Translations under genes and position numbers: made by a program
In this document: one piece after another, positions 1 through 6,546 of the stretch
Layout: every line of letters starts with the position of its first letter
Numbering within the stretch: position 1 is the stretch's first letter
The notes under the pieces: generated by a model
The model's database searches: none
The model's input: only the letters and a program-made list of their open reading frames with translations
What the model was told of the DNA's origin: nothing
NCBI GenBank assembly: GCA_034189035.1
Contig: JAXHVA010000164.1
Location: 1 to 7,166 of the forward strand
Length of the DNA stretch: 7,166 nucleotides
DNA from: JAUXFK01 sp034189035
Lineage (GTDB): Bacteria > Desulfobacterota > UBA8473
Direction: 5' to 3'

Positions 1-812
1 CAGGGAACGAGCTAGATGATGTGGCTTTACAATTTTCCGTCCGTTCTCAGATAATGATGGCAATTCATCCTATGAAGGGAAAGCCTTGGATGTTTGGAAT
101 GCATCAGTGCACTCATGCCCGAGTCTGGACAAAAACTGAACAACTACTTTTTAAAGAGATAAGTTTTCGTGTTGTTGAAGGACTCAACAACCTCACCTTG
201 CTTAGGTACTTGAAAAAATCAGAACAGAAATATCGCCGTTTTTTTGAAACTGTCCGCAATGGCTGGGCCTATCATAAAATAGTTCTGGATGACAACAATA
301 ACCCGATTGATTACATATTTCTTGAAATCAATCCAGCCTTTGAACTTCAGACTGGACTTAAAAGAGAAAATGTCATTGGCAAAAAAGTAACAGAAGTTTT
401 CCCGGGGATTGAGAAAGATACTGCCAATTGGATCGGCAGGTATGGAAAGGTTGCTTTAACTGGTGAAAGTGCCTCTTTTGAAAATTATTCTGAATCTATC
501 AAGAAATGGTATACGCTTACTGCATCCTCCCCGGAGAAAGGATATTTCATAACTGTTTTTGAGGATATTAGTGAAAGAAAAAAAAATGAAGAAGAAAAAG
601 AACAACTTATTGTTGAACTACAAAAAGCTCTTGGAGAAATAAAAACGTTACGAGGGATATTGCCAATTTGTTCCTTCTGTAAAAAAATTCGTGACGATAA
701 AGGCTCTTGGGAACAAGTTGATGTATATATCTATAAACATTCACAAGCTGACATAAGTCATAGCGTTTGTCCAGAGTGCATGCAAAAACGCTATCCCGAA
801 CATAACGAATAA
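1..812 (+). CDS. GAF-PAS signalling protein with C-terminal four-cysteine tail (5' partial)
   Basis: The reading frame is open from the left edge (first whole codon at position 3) and ends at TAA 810-812, so the true start lies outside the window; the GTG at 21 is only an internal candidate. Numbering from that GTG, residues 1-65 look like the end of a GAF domain (FGMHQCTHARVW, then a helix leading into LLRYLKKSEQKYRRFFE). Residues about 68-185 form a PAS fold closed by the usual DISERKK linker. A charged, probably coiled-coil helix follows (about 186-210), then a tail with C217-x2-C220 (CSFC) and C250-x2-C253 (CPEC). I recall this tail at the end of many PAS, GAF and receiver proteins of anaerobic Desulfobacterota; its four cysteines could bind a metal, but its function is not known to me. 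No histidine kinase or GGDEF core is seen. It is probably a cytoplasmic sensor or adaptor. An attC-like site begins 26 nt after the stop. Confidence 0.85.
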   Translation, partial: GNELDDVALQFSVRSQIMMAIHPMKGKPWMFGMHQCTHARVWTKTEQLLFKEISFRVVEGLNNLTLLRYLKKSEQKYRRFFETVRNGWAYHKIVLDDNNNPIDYIFLEINPAFELQTGLKRENVIGKKVTEVFPGIEKDTANWIGRYGKVALTGESASFENYSESIKKWYTLTASSPEKGYFITVFEDISERKKNEEEKEQLIVELQKALGEIKTLRGILPICSFCKKIRDDKGSWEQVDVYIYKHSQADISHSVCPECMQKRYPEHNE

Positions 813-892
813 TCACATACAAAATAAAACCAATGTTTGCCGAACTCGCTAGTGAACGGGACGGCAAAAGACCGTCGCCCGTTACCAGCACG
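1..892 (+). mobile_element. putative integron gene cassette A (left part outside window)
   Basis: This unit ends at the G of the GTT box of the first attC-like site (892). It carries the GAF-PAS gene in the orientation expected for a cassette, with the recombination site just after the stop codon. Its left boundary is outside the window, so the complementarity test between its two ends cannot be made. The cassette assignment is inferred from the array pattern; no integrase is visible. Confidence 0.4.
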
Positions 893-898
893 TTGGCC
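839..898 (+). other. attC-like recombination site 1 (60 nt)
   Basis: Layout seen in the sequence: R''-like box GCCGAAC (839-845), spacer tc, L'' GCTAGT (848-853), one extra-helical g (854), stem AACGGGACGG (855-864), loop caaaaga, returning stem CCGT-cg-CCCGTT (872-883), L' ACCAGC (884-889), spacer ac, R'-like box GTTGGCC (892-898). L''/L' pair at five of six positions, the two spacers are equal, and there is a single unpaired base in L''; all three are hallmarks of folded attC. Departures from consensus are G in RYYYAAC and C in GTTRRRY. Known attC sites are roughly 55-145 nt. The hairpin could serve as a transcription stop instead, but there is no T tract after it. Confidence 0.6.
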
Positions 899-904
899 AC
901 AAAT

Positions 905-925
905 ATGATTATAGTATCAAAATGA
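905..925 (+). promoter_or_regulatory. possible six-codon leader peptide coupled to the kinase start
   Basis: An ATG at 905 opens a six-codon frame (MIIVSK) whose TGA (923-925) overlaps the kinase ATG (922-924) as ATGA. The kinase has no recognisable Shine-Dalgarno sequence, so ribosomes ending here could restart on it. Translation helped by a short leader ORF is known for integron cassettes (ORF-11 at attI1). A frame this short can easily occur by chance. Confidence 0.2.
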
Positions 926-3747
926 AACGTATTGACAGAATAATTGAAACTGTTCGGAAAGCCATTAACGGTGATTTTTCATTCCGCATCGAAACATCAG
1001 GCAAGAATGACGATATTGACAGGCTCGCAAATGTAATCAACCAATTGGTTGAGATTGTAAGTAAACATATTGCCAACAAAGAACATACCGAAGCAGTGCT
1101 GAGGGATAGCAAAGAAAGATATCGCCGTTTAAAGGCAAACATTCCCGGTATGGTATACCGGTTTGCAATGGAGCCGAATGGAACTTTTTCTTTTCCATAC
1201 GTGAATGATGCTTCAAAACAGTTATTCGATATTTCACCTGATGACCTCATGCGAGATGTGACCCTTATAACCAAGCTTATCCATCCCGATGATCGTGAAA
1301 GATTCGAATCATCGGTGAAGTATTCTGCTGAGACACTTCGTCCGTGGCGGGCAGTCTTGCGGCACATTGTAAATGGAAGAGTACGTTGGTACGACTGCAT
1401 GTCTCGCCCGGAGCGACAGCCCAATGGGGATATCCTTTGGGATGGAATAATTTTGGAAATCACGGATCGGGTGAAAGCCGAGGAGTCGCTAAAAAAGAGC
1501 CAGGAAGAGCTATCCAATATTATAGCTGTCTCGCCTGTGGGAATTGCAATTTATGACAGCAACGGCCAATGCATTTCAATCAACGATTCATTAGCCCACA
1601 TTATTGGAGTGACGAAGCAACAGTTACTTGAGCAAAACTATAATAAAATCGAATCATGGAAGAAAACAGGCATGGTGGATCTTGCACGAAAGGCTATTCG
1701 GACACAATCCGCCCAACGGCATGAAATCATAACCATATCAAGCTTTGGAAAAGAGGTGTTTCTCGATTGTCATCTTGTTCCATTTGGAGACAAAGGCCTG
1801 CTCCTTATGATACAGGACATAACCGAACGGAAGCAGGTAGAGAATACATTGCGAAAGACTTTGAGTAGTCTAACCAAAAGTCAGAAACTCGCAAAAGTAG
1901 GGAGCTGGGACTGGGACTTCAAAACCGGTGAAGTTGAATGGTCTGATGAAGTGTATCGCCTTTTCGGTCTTGATCCGGATAAATTTCATCCTCAAATTGA
2001 TTCTATTATGAGTCGATTCCATCCGGAAGACCGTAAACTTTATGATTCATTAGTAACACAGGCAATTGAGAATCATGAGCAGTACTCTTTTGAGGCACGC
2101 ATCATATTGCCGGATGGTAACAACCGGATTCTATTTTCAACTTCAGAAGGGCATTTCGATGATAACGGAAATTTGATAGAACTTGCAGGTACAGTACAAG
2201 ACATCACCGAACGCAAGCGGGCAGAGGAGGAGCTACTTCGTGCCAAAGCTTATTCAGAATACCTCTTGGAAACAGCTAACGCAATGATAATTGTGCTGGA
2301 TGCTGATGGCAAAGTTCAGGTGCTCAATAGGGCGGCGGAGGAAACTACCGGTTACACTCGTAAGGAGCTACTTGGCCACAACTGGTTCGAGCTACTAGTC
2401 CCGAAGGATAAATATCCAGAGGTACGGAATGCTTTCCAGAAATCTGCGGATGAGGAGCTTCCCACTTCATTTGAAAACCCCATTTTAACTAAGTCGGGTG
2501 AAGAGCGATTTATATCATGGCGAAATACTGAACTACTTGAAAACGATATCTTTGCCGGTTCCATTTCCTATGGCATCGACATCACTAGACATAAAGAACT
2601 TGAAAGGCAATTATTACAATCACAAAAGATGGAAGCTATCGGGCAATTGACCGGGGGCATAGCGCATGATTTTAATAATATGCTTAGCGTTATTTTGGGA
2701 CATGCCGAATTGCTAAAAACCAGTTTTCCTCCGGAAGATCCTTTGCTGAAGAGTGTTTTAGAAATTGAAAATGCAGGCCTTCACTCAAGAGACATCATAC
2801 GCCAGCTGTTGGCTTTTTCCAGGAAGGAGATCATTGCACCAAAGACCTCGAATCTGAATAGATTGATTGAGAATATAAAAAAGACGCTTACAAAGCTCAT
2901 CGGTGAAAATATCAATTTACGGTTTTTTCCGCAACAAGATTTATGGAATGTCAGGATTGACCCTGCGCAGATAGACCAGATTCTTTTCAACTTGGCGGCA
3001 AATGCGCGGGATGCCATGCCTGAAGGCGGCACCCTAACGATTGAAACTTCCAACGTTGATCTCGATGAGATCTACTGCACTTTGCACGTGGAATGCCAGC
3101 CTGGACAATATGTAGTGTTATCGTTGGACGATGATGGCTTTGGAATGGATAAAGAGACGCTTTCTCACGTTTTTGAGCCGTTTTGGACGACAAAAGAGGT
3201 GGGAAAGGGCACTGGCCTCGGATTAGCAACTGTTTATGGGATCACCAGACAGAACGGCGGTTTTGTAACTGCCTATAGCGAGCCTGGAAAAGGCGCCACA
3301 TTCAGGATCCATATCCCCAGGATAATGGATGAAATTCAAAAAGAGGGAGTAGTTAGGATAGCCCCGCTGGAATTTCATCCGGCTACGGTGCTTTTGGTTG
3401 AGGACGATGACATGGTACGCGGAATGACGGCTGCACTTTTGAAAAAGGTCGGATACTCCGTTTTGTTAGCAGAGAGCCCCATGGAAGCATTGGCAATTTA
3501 TGAAAAAGAAACCTCTCCCATCGACCTCCTGATTACCGATGTGGTCATGCCGCAGATGAGCGGTGCGGAATTAGTCTCAAAAATAAAAAAAATAAAACCG
3601 GAGGTGAAAGTCCTGTTTATGTCAGGATACACAGAAAATATCATCGTCCGTCAGGGCGTGTTGAAGGAAAACGTCCATTTTATCCAGAAACCTTTTATTA
3701 TGAACGATTTTGCTAGAAAAGTCCGCGAGGCTATTGATGAAAGATAA
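922..3747 (+). CDS. soluble hybrid histidine kinase: HAMP-like, four PAS, HisKA, HATPase, receiver
   Basis: This gene encodes a 941-aa sensor kinase expected to autophosphorylate on histidine and pass the phosphate to its own C-terminal aspartate. Order of domains: HAMP-like helices about 1-50 without any membrane segment; PAS about 65-180; PAS about 190-300; PAS-3 type about 315-435 (starts VGSWDWDF); PAS about 445-560; HisKA with phospho-acceptor H582 in GGIAHDFNN; HATPase with N-box N694 (NARDAMPEGG), G1 box DDDGFGM 736-742, F box FEPFWTTK 751-758 and G2 box GKGTGLGLAT 761-770; receiver about 822-938 with acidic pocket E827/D828, phospho-acceptor D873, S901 and K923. All catalytic residues are present. 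The signal is presumably cytoplasmic; no haem, flavin or Fe-S ligand motif stands out in the PAS domains. The ATG at 922 is chosen because no other usable start lies in frame downstream of the TGA at 853. No Shine-Dalgarno is visible. No response regulator or output gene adjoins it. Confidence 0.95.
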   Translation: MKRIDRIIETVRKAINGDFSFRIETSGKNDDIDRLANVINQLVEIVSKHIANKEHTEAVLRDSKERYRRLKANIPGMVYRFAMEPNGTFSFPYVNDASKQLFDISPDDLMRDVTLITKLIHPDDRERFESSVKYSAETLRPWRAVLRHIVNGRVRWYDCMSRPERQPNGDILWDGIILEITDRVKAEESLKKSQEELSNIIAVSPVGIAIYDSNGQCISINDSLAHIIGVTKQQLLEQNYNKIESWKKTGMVDLARKAIRTQSAQRHEIITISSFGKEVFLDCHLVPFGDKGLLLMIQDITERKQVENTLRKTLSSLTKSQKLAKVGSWDWDFKTGEVEWSDEVYRLFGLDPDKFHPQIDSIMSRFHPEDRKLYDSLVTQAIENHEQYSFEARIILPDGNNRILFSTSEGHFDDNGNLIELAGTVQDITERKRAEEELLRAKAYSEYLLETANAMIIVLDADGKVQVLNRAAEETTGYTRKELLGHNWFELLVPKDKYPEVRNAFQKSADEELPTSFENPILTKSGEERFISWRNTELLENDIFAGSISYGIDITRHKELERQLLQSQKMEAIGQLTGGIAHDFNNMLSVILGHAELLKTSFPPEDPLLKSVLEIENAGLHSRDIIRQLLAFSRKEIIAPKTSNLNRLIENIKKTLTKLIGENINLRFFPQQDLWNVRIDPAQIDQILFNLAANARDAMPEGGTLTIETSNVDLDEIYCTLHVECQPGQYVVLSLDDDGFGMDKETLSHVFEPFWTTKEVGKGTGLGLATVYGITRQNGGFVTAYSEPGKGATFRIHIPRIMDEIQKEGVVRIAPLEFHPATVLLVEDDDMVRGMTAALLKKVGYSVLLAESPMEALAIYEKETSPIDLLITDVVMPQMSGAELVSKIKKIKPEVKVLFMSGYTENIIVRQGVLKENVHFIQKPFIMNDFARKVREAIDER

Positions 3748-3789
3748 GTTTATGGAAGATATTACACGCTTCCGTTTCAAAAAGCATGG

Positions 3790-3812
3790 GATTCGAAAAA
3801 TATTTTCGAATC
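3790..3812. repeat. perfect inverted repeat after the kinase gene
   Basis: GATTCGAAAA (3790-3799) is followed by the loop ATA and TTTTCGAATC (3803-3812): a perfect 10-bp stem with a 3-nt loop. It lies 43 nt after the kinase stop and 20 nt before attC-like site 2. There is no T tract after the stem, so it is not a standard intrinsic terminator. It may stabilise the 3' end of the transcript. The rest of 3748-3831 shows nothing recognisable. Confidence 0.5.
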
Positions 3813-3831
3813 ATGATAAGAATGTTGTATT

Positions 3832-3903
3832 TGCCAACCATGGCATGAACTCTGACAGGGATATCGCTGCGCTTTATCCCAGCACGTCATGCCGACGTTA
3901 GAT
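3832..3903 (+). other. attC-like recombination site 2 (72 nt)
   Basis: Layout seen: R''-like TGCCAAC (3832-3838), spacer cat, L'' GGCATGA (3842-3848), GGGATA (3858-3863), loop tcgctgcgctt, TATCCC (3875-3880), L' TCATGCC (3887-3893), spacer gac, R' GTTAGAT (3897-3903), a perfect match to GTTRRRY. The seven-base L''/L' stem and the six-base inner stem are perfect, both spacers are 3 nt, and the arms between the stems are unpaired and unequal (9 and 6 nt), like the unpaired central spacer of attC. No extra-helical base is seen inside L''. The next gene starts 23 nt after the R' box. Confidence 0.65.
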
Positions 3904-3913
3904 GTATACCGCT

Positions 3914-3919
3914 AAAGGA
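3914..3919 (+). promoter_or_regulatory. ribosome binding site of the AOR-family gene
   Basis: AAAGGA lies 7 nt before the ATG at 3927 and fixes that start. It sits inside the short stretch between the attC-like GTT box and the gene, so it would travel with the cassette. Confidence 0.7.
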
Positions 3920-3926
3920 AAATCAT

Positions 3927-5801
3927 ATGGCAGCTAATTTAAAAGTGCTCTTTGTCGATGCCGGGACATCCTTTTATCGGATTAGTCATTTCAACATCGG
4001 TGATTTTTTTGGGCCTGTTGACTTAGGATTGCATTTGTCAGGCAAATACAACAGTTTAAATATCGGTACTGGGCTTTTAGCGGGCTCAATTTTCCCGGGC
4101 TCGAACCGTTTATTCTTCACCGGCTTTTCTCCCTGCTGGGGAGGATTTTTCATATCCTCGATGGGTGGAGCTGGATTGGTATTCGACAACTTAGGCATTA
4201 ACATGCTTTCTATTGTAGGAAAAGCCGCTACACCATCTGTCATTCATCTCAACAGAAAACACGGTGAAGAGATTCAAGTAGAAATTCATCCAGTTGATGT
4301 CAGAAAAATATGGAACAACGGGCAAAGAGGTATATATTCTTTAATGGAATATACGCTGAATCGCTATGGCGGAAATTATAGTACCGATCCTCGTATCTTA
4401 GCAACAGGTCCTGCATCGCGAGTTACAGATTTTGGAGCAATATGCTCTGTTCCCATTCGTAATGGAGAATTAACCTTTGTAGATACATGGGCAGGAAGGG
4501 GAGGATTCGGAACTAAACTTCTCAGAGAACATGGTATTGCGGCTATAATTTACGGAGGAACATTTGTTGATGAAGACTTCTGCGACCGCAAAGTCGCTGA
4601 CCAGTGGTTTGTTGATAAATATCAAATGAAACTATCAGCTAAAGACATGGAGGCAACCACTAAATATCGTTTCGACCCGAAATTCAAAACCGGCGGAACT
4701 TTTGGTGTAAATTATGCAAGCTTGGGCGGCAGCATGCTCTCTTTCAATTATAAAAGTATTTATATGGACGAAAACGATCGATTGGAAATTCATGAAAAAT
4801 TTGTTATTAATCACTATCTCAAACAATTTAATGAAGAAACTATTCTACCCAAAAAACAGAAAAATTGTGGCGAGTCCTGTGTTGCAGTCTGCAAAAAAAT
4901 GCACGGTAAATTCAAAAAGGATTATGAACCCTATCAAACAATGGGACCGCTATCAGGAATTTTTGATCAACGCGCTGCGGAAAAACTAAATCATCATGCT
5001 GACACGTATGGATTTGATGCCATTTCGATCGGAGGTGTACTCTCATGGTTAATGGAGTGCTTAGTCGAAAAAAACATAACACCCCAGGAAGTTGGTATAA
5101 AAAATATTCCAGACTTTTCAGTAAAAAATTTCGATGTGGTTTCATCTTCCATGCATAACGCAGATATTGGGGTAGCATTATTGGATTCTATTATCAAAAA
5201 GCGAGGTATTCTCGATCTTAGTGAAGGCGCACGCAAATTTGCCCGTCGCTTATCAAGAAAAGAAGGAAAAAAGATTCTAGATTCTTTTGTTTACACAGCC
5301 TATGCCCGCAAGGGGTGGATGGTTCCAAATCAATATTGGACACCAGGAGTACTTTCCCCTATGGCCATTATGGGAAAGTACTATATGTATTACGGACAGG
5401 ATTTTGTTTCTCCCAGGGAATTAGGTAAGAAAAGTGCATATAGAATGAGAGGCGAATTGATAATGGATAATCTCGGAATTTGCCGGTTTCACCGAAACTG
5501 GGCAGAAGAAATGATACCTGAAATTATTGATTCGCTGTTTGGATTAAAACAACAATTCATTGAAAATAACAATATCACAGCCAGCAGGATAAATAGCCGT
5601 AATTCATCCGTTTTTTGGGAAACTGATAGAAATATAGATTTTGTTTACTCTTTTTTACAAAGAAAACACACTCTGGAAAATAATAATGATCACGAACTTA
5701 TAAAATGGATGAATTTTTTTAAAAATAACAAAAATGAAGCTGCCTTGAGTTTTTGGTATGAAATGCATAAGGGGATTCAAGAATCACTTCGCGAATATTA
5801 A
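3927..5801 (+). CDS. aldehyde:ferredoxin oxidoreductase (AOR) family tungsten/molybdenum protein
   Basis: AOR-family enzymes hold a tungsten (or molybdenum) bis-pyranopterin centre next to one [4Fe-4S] cluster and usually oxidise aldehydes to acids with ferredoxin, or catalyse related low-potential reactions. The family signatures are all present in this 624-aa protein: pterin-region AGRGGFG (189-195); three cluster cysteines C314, C318 and C322 in NCGESCVAVC; the fourth cysteine C519; and both pterin-binding DxxG motifs, DTYGFD (359-364) and DNLGIC (514-519). A conserved acidic stretch DYEPY follows the cysteine triad (E334). The cysteine spacing is C-x3-C-x3-C rather than the C-x2-C-x3-C of Pyrococcus AOR; I recall the same x3 spacing in a subfamily common in anaerobes whose substrate is not established. 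There is no signal peptide or membrane segment, so it should be cytoplasmic. Length is normal for the family. No ferredoxin, Fe-S partner or cofactor-synthesis gene is adjacent, so cofactor must be supplied by genes elsewhere. Confidence 0.93.
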   Translation: MAANLKVLFVDAGTSFYRISHFNIGDFFGPVDLGLHLSGKYNSLNIGTGLLAGSIFPGSNRLFFTGFSPCWGGFFISSMGGAGLVFDNLGINMLSIVGKAATPSVIHLNRKHGEEIQVEIHPVDVRKIWNNGQRGIYSLMEYTLNRYGGNYSTDPRILATGPASRVTDFGAICSVPIRNGELTFVDTWAGRGGFGTKLLREHGIAAIIYGGTFVDEDFCDRKVADQWFVDKYQMKLSAKDMEATTKYRFDPKFKTGGTFGVNYASLGGSMLSFNYKSIYMDENDRLEIHEKFVINHYLKQFNEETILPKKQKNCGESCVAVCKKMHGKFKKDYEPYQTMGPLSGIFDQRAAEKLNHHADTYGFDAISIGGVLSWLMECLVEKNITPQEVGIKNIPDFSVKNFDVVSSSMHNADIGVALLDSIIKKRGILDLSEGARKFARRLSRKEGKKILDSFVYTAYARKGWMVPNQYWTPGVLSPMAIMGKYYMYYGQDFVSPRELGKKSAYRMRGELIMDNLGICRFHRNWAEEMIPEIIDSLFGLKQQFIENNNITASRINSRNSSVFWETDRNIDFVYSFLQRKHTLENNNDHELIKWMNFFKNNKNEAALSFWYEMHKGIQESLREY

Positions 5802-5820
5802 GAAACAAAATGTATGATAT

Positions 5821-5860
5821 GTTAGAATCATCTAACCAATTTAGTTAAGTGGCTAAATTG
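5821..5860. repeat. two adjacent hairpins between the AOR gene and the membrane-protein gene
   Basis: The first is GTTAGA-atca-TCTAAC (5821-5836). The second is CAATTTAG (5837-5844), an 8-nt loop, then CTAAATTG (5853-5860), a perfect 8-bp stem. ATCTAAC at 5830-5836 matches RYYYAAC and is the exact complement of GTTAGAT at the cassette's left end, but no GTT box follows the second stem. It could be a broken attC, a regulatory hairpin, or chance. No T tract follows, so it is not a typical terminator. Confidence 0.45.
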
Positions 5861-5882
5861 AAGCTGAACATAGAGGAATAGT

Positions 5883-6386
5883 GTGAAGATGAAAAATTCA
5901 AACAAGGGAACAGCATTTCTTGTGGAATTCAAAGACTTCACAGCCTTTCTCCAGAGTCTATGGGGCATACTCGCAGGAATATCTGTTTTGTTCCCTCTCT
6001 CCAATGTTCTCATAAAGCTCATTCCACTAAGACATCTCCACGATGATCCATCGGGCGCATTAGGTTATCTCTCTCCCGGCTTGATAACGCCAGTTGCTAC
6101 ACTCATTACCTTATTCATTATACTATTGACATTCGGTAACCGTCATCAATTCAAAGCCCTGAAAGAGAGGCGTTTTATTCAACGAAAAGCTTGGCTCTCC
6201 CTTGCTTTTGGTCTTCTCGCTATGATTTTCTATTTTGCCGTTTACTTTGGAATATACCCTCTCTATTATGAACCATACATTATATTTGAAGGAGATCCTC
6301 GATTGTTAATAGCTATTTTGCTTTGCTGCTTTCTTACAGTGCTTTCTTTGCATTGGTTACGAAGTCATTTATGCTCTTGGGAATGA
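5883..6386 (+). CDS. four-helix integral membrane protein of unknown function
   Basis: I do not recognise a family for this 167-aa protein. Four hydrophobic segments are visible: about 22-46, 67-87 (LITPVATLITLFIILLTFG), 104-128 and 142-160. The N-terminal 20 residues are polar and basic (KNSNKG), the loop at about 48-65 contains a charged HLHDDPSG stretch, and the loop at 89-103 is strongly basic (RHQFKALKERRFIQRK), suggesting that loop faces the cytoplasm. There is no enzymatic or transport motif and no soluble domain. GTG at 5883 is preferred as start because AGAGG (5872-5876) lies 6 nt upstream; ATG at 5889 would put it 12 nt away. The gene begins 81 nt after the AOR stop, so co-transcription is possible, but nothing links the two functions. 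An attC-like site starts 17 nt after its stop. Confidence 0.75.
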   Translation: MKMKNSNKGTAFLVEFKDFTAFLQSLWGILAGISVLFPLSNVLIKLIPLRHLHDDPSGALGYLSPGLITPVATLITLFIILLTFGNRHQFKALKERRFIQRKAWLSLAFGLLAMIFYFAVYFGIYPLYYEPYIIFEGDPRLLIAILLCCFLTVLSLHWLRSHLCSWE

Positions 6387-6403
6387 TGGAATACTTTAGT
6401 AGA

Positions 6404-6502
6404 AGCTAACTGCTAATTCTCTATTTTCGCCTAGCCCTGTGCTCGACGCCGATTGGGTTTTCGCTTGCGCTCAATCCCAGACGGGTCAGAACCACGTTGG
6501 GC
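6404..6502 (+). other. degenerate attC-like recombination site 3 (99 nt)
   Basis: The right box GTTGGGC (6496-6502) is a perfect GTTRRRY. The best left box is AGCTAAC (6404-6410), one base off consensus. Between them pairing is only partial: TTCT/AGAA near the ends, and GATTG (6451-6455) with CAATC (6472-6476) around a loop containing the small palindrome CGCTTGCG. A competing left boundary is GCCC at 6434-6437, which pairs with GGGC of the right box. The site is weaker than sites 1 and 2. Its support comes mainly from position, the GTTRRRY box, and the 9-base complementarity of 6496-6504 with 7040-7048. Confidence 0.4.
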
Positions 6503-6546
6503 TGCAATACAAAAACTTATGATTCAATAAATTCAGATGGTTAAAA

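Larger units (their letters stand above)
893..3897 (+). mobile_element. putative integron gene cassette B carrying a hybrid histidine kinase (about 3.0 kb)
   Basis: This unit is bounded by the GTT boxes of attC-like sites 1 and 2. Its left end (GTTGGC, 892-897) is the exact reverse complement of GCCAAC (3833-3838) at the start of its own attC-like site, as expected for a unit that existed as a circle. Only 23 nt separate the left box from the kinase ATG. It holds a single gene. About 3 kb is large for a cassette; most that are known are near 1 kb or less. Confidence 0.5.
3898..6496 (+). mobile_element. putative integron gene cassette C carrying AOR-family enzyme and membrane protein (about 2.6 kb)
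   Basis: This unit is bounded by the GTT boxes of attC-like sites 2 and 3. Its left box GTTAGAT is complementary at six of seven positions to AGCTAAC (6404-6410) in its own attC-like site. Two genes are present. An internal element at 5829-5836 matches the left box even better (eight bases), so the unit may be a fusion of two former cassettes. The call depends on accepting the weaker site 3. Confidence 0.4.

Noticed and set aside
607..900. 97-codon minus-strand open frame across the end of gene 1 and attC-like site 1
   Set aside because: It overlaps the conserved cysteine-tail coding region and the palindrome and shows no domain.
909..1517. 202-codon open frame on the minus strand opposite the start of the kinase
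   Set aside because: It lies wholly opposite a well-supported PAS-domain coding region, has no recognisable domain, and is rich in Ser and Arg in the way typical of antisense shadows.
3790..3812. Intrinsic terminator after the kinase
   Set aside because: The stem is perfect but A/T-rich at the loop, and the following bases (atgataag) contain no T tract.
3710..3901. 63-codon + frame overlapping the kinase end and running to attC-like site 2
   Set aside because: It starts inside the kinase gene, crosses both palindromes, has no ribosome site, and its sequence looks like translated noncoding DNA.
3927..5801. Naming the AOR-family protein as BamB (benzoyl-CoA reductase subunit) or as a glyceraldehyde- or formaldehyde-specific oxidoreductase
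   Set aside because: None of the Bam partner genes is adjacent, and the motifs seen are common to the whole family, so a substrate-level name is not justified.
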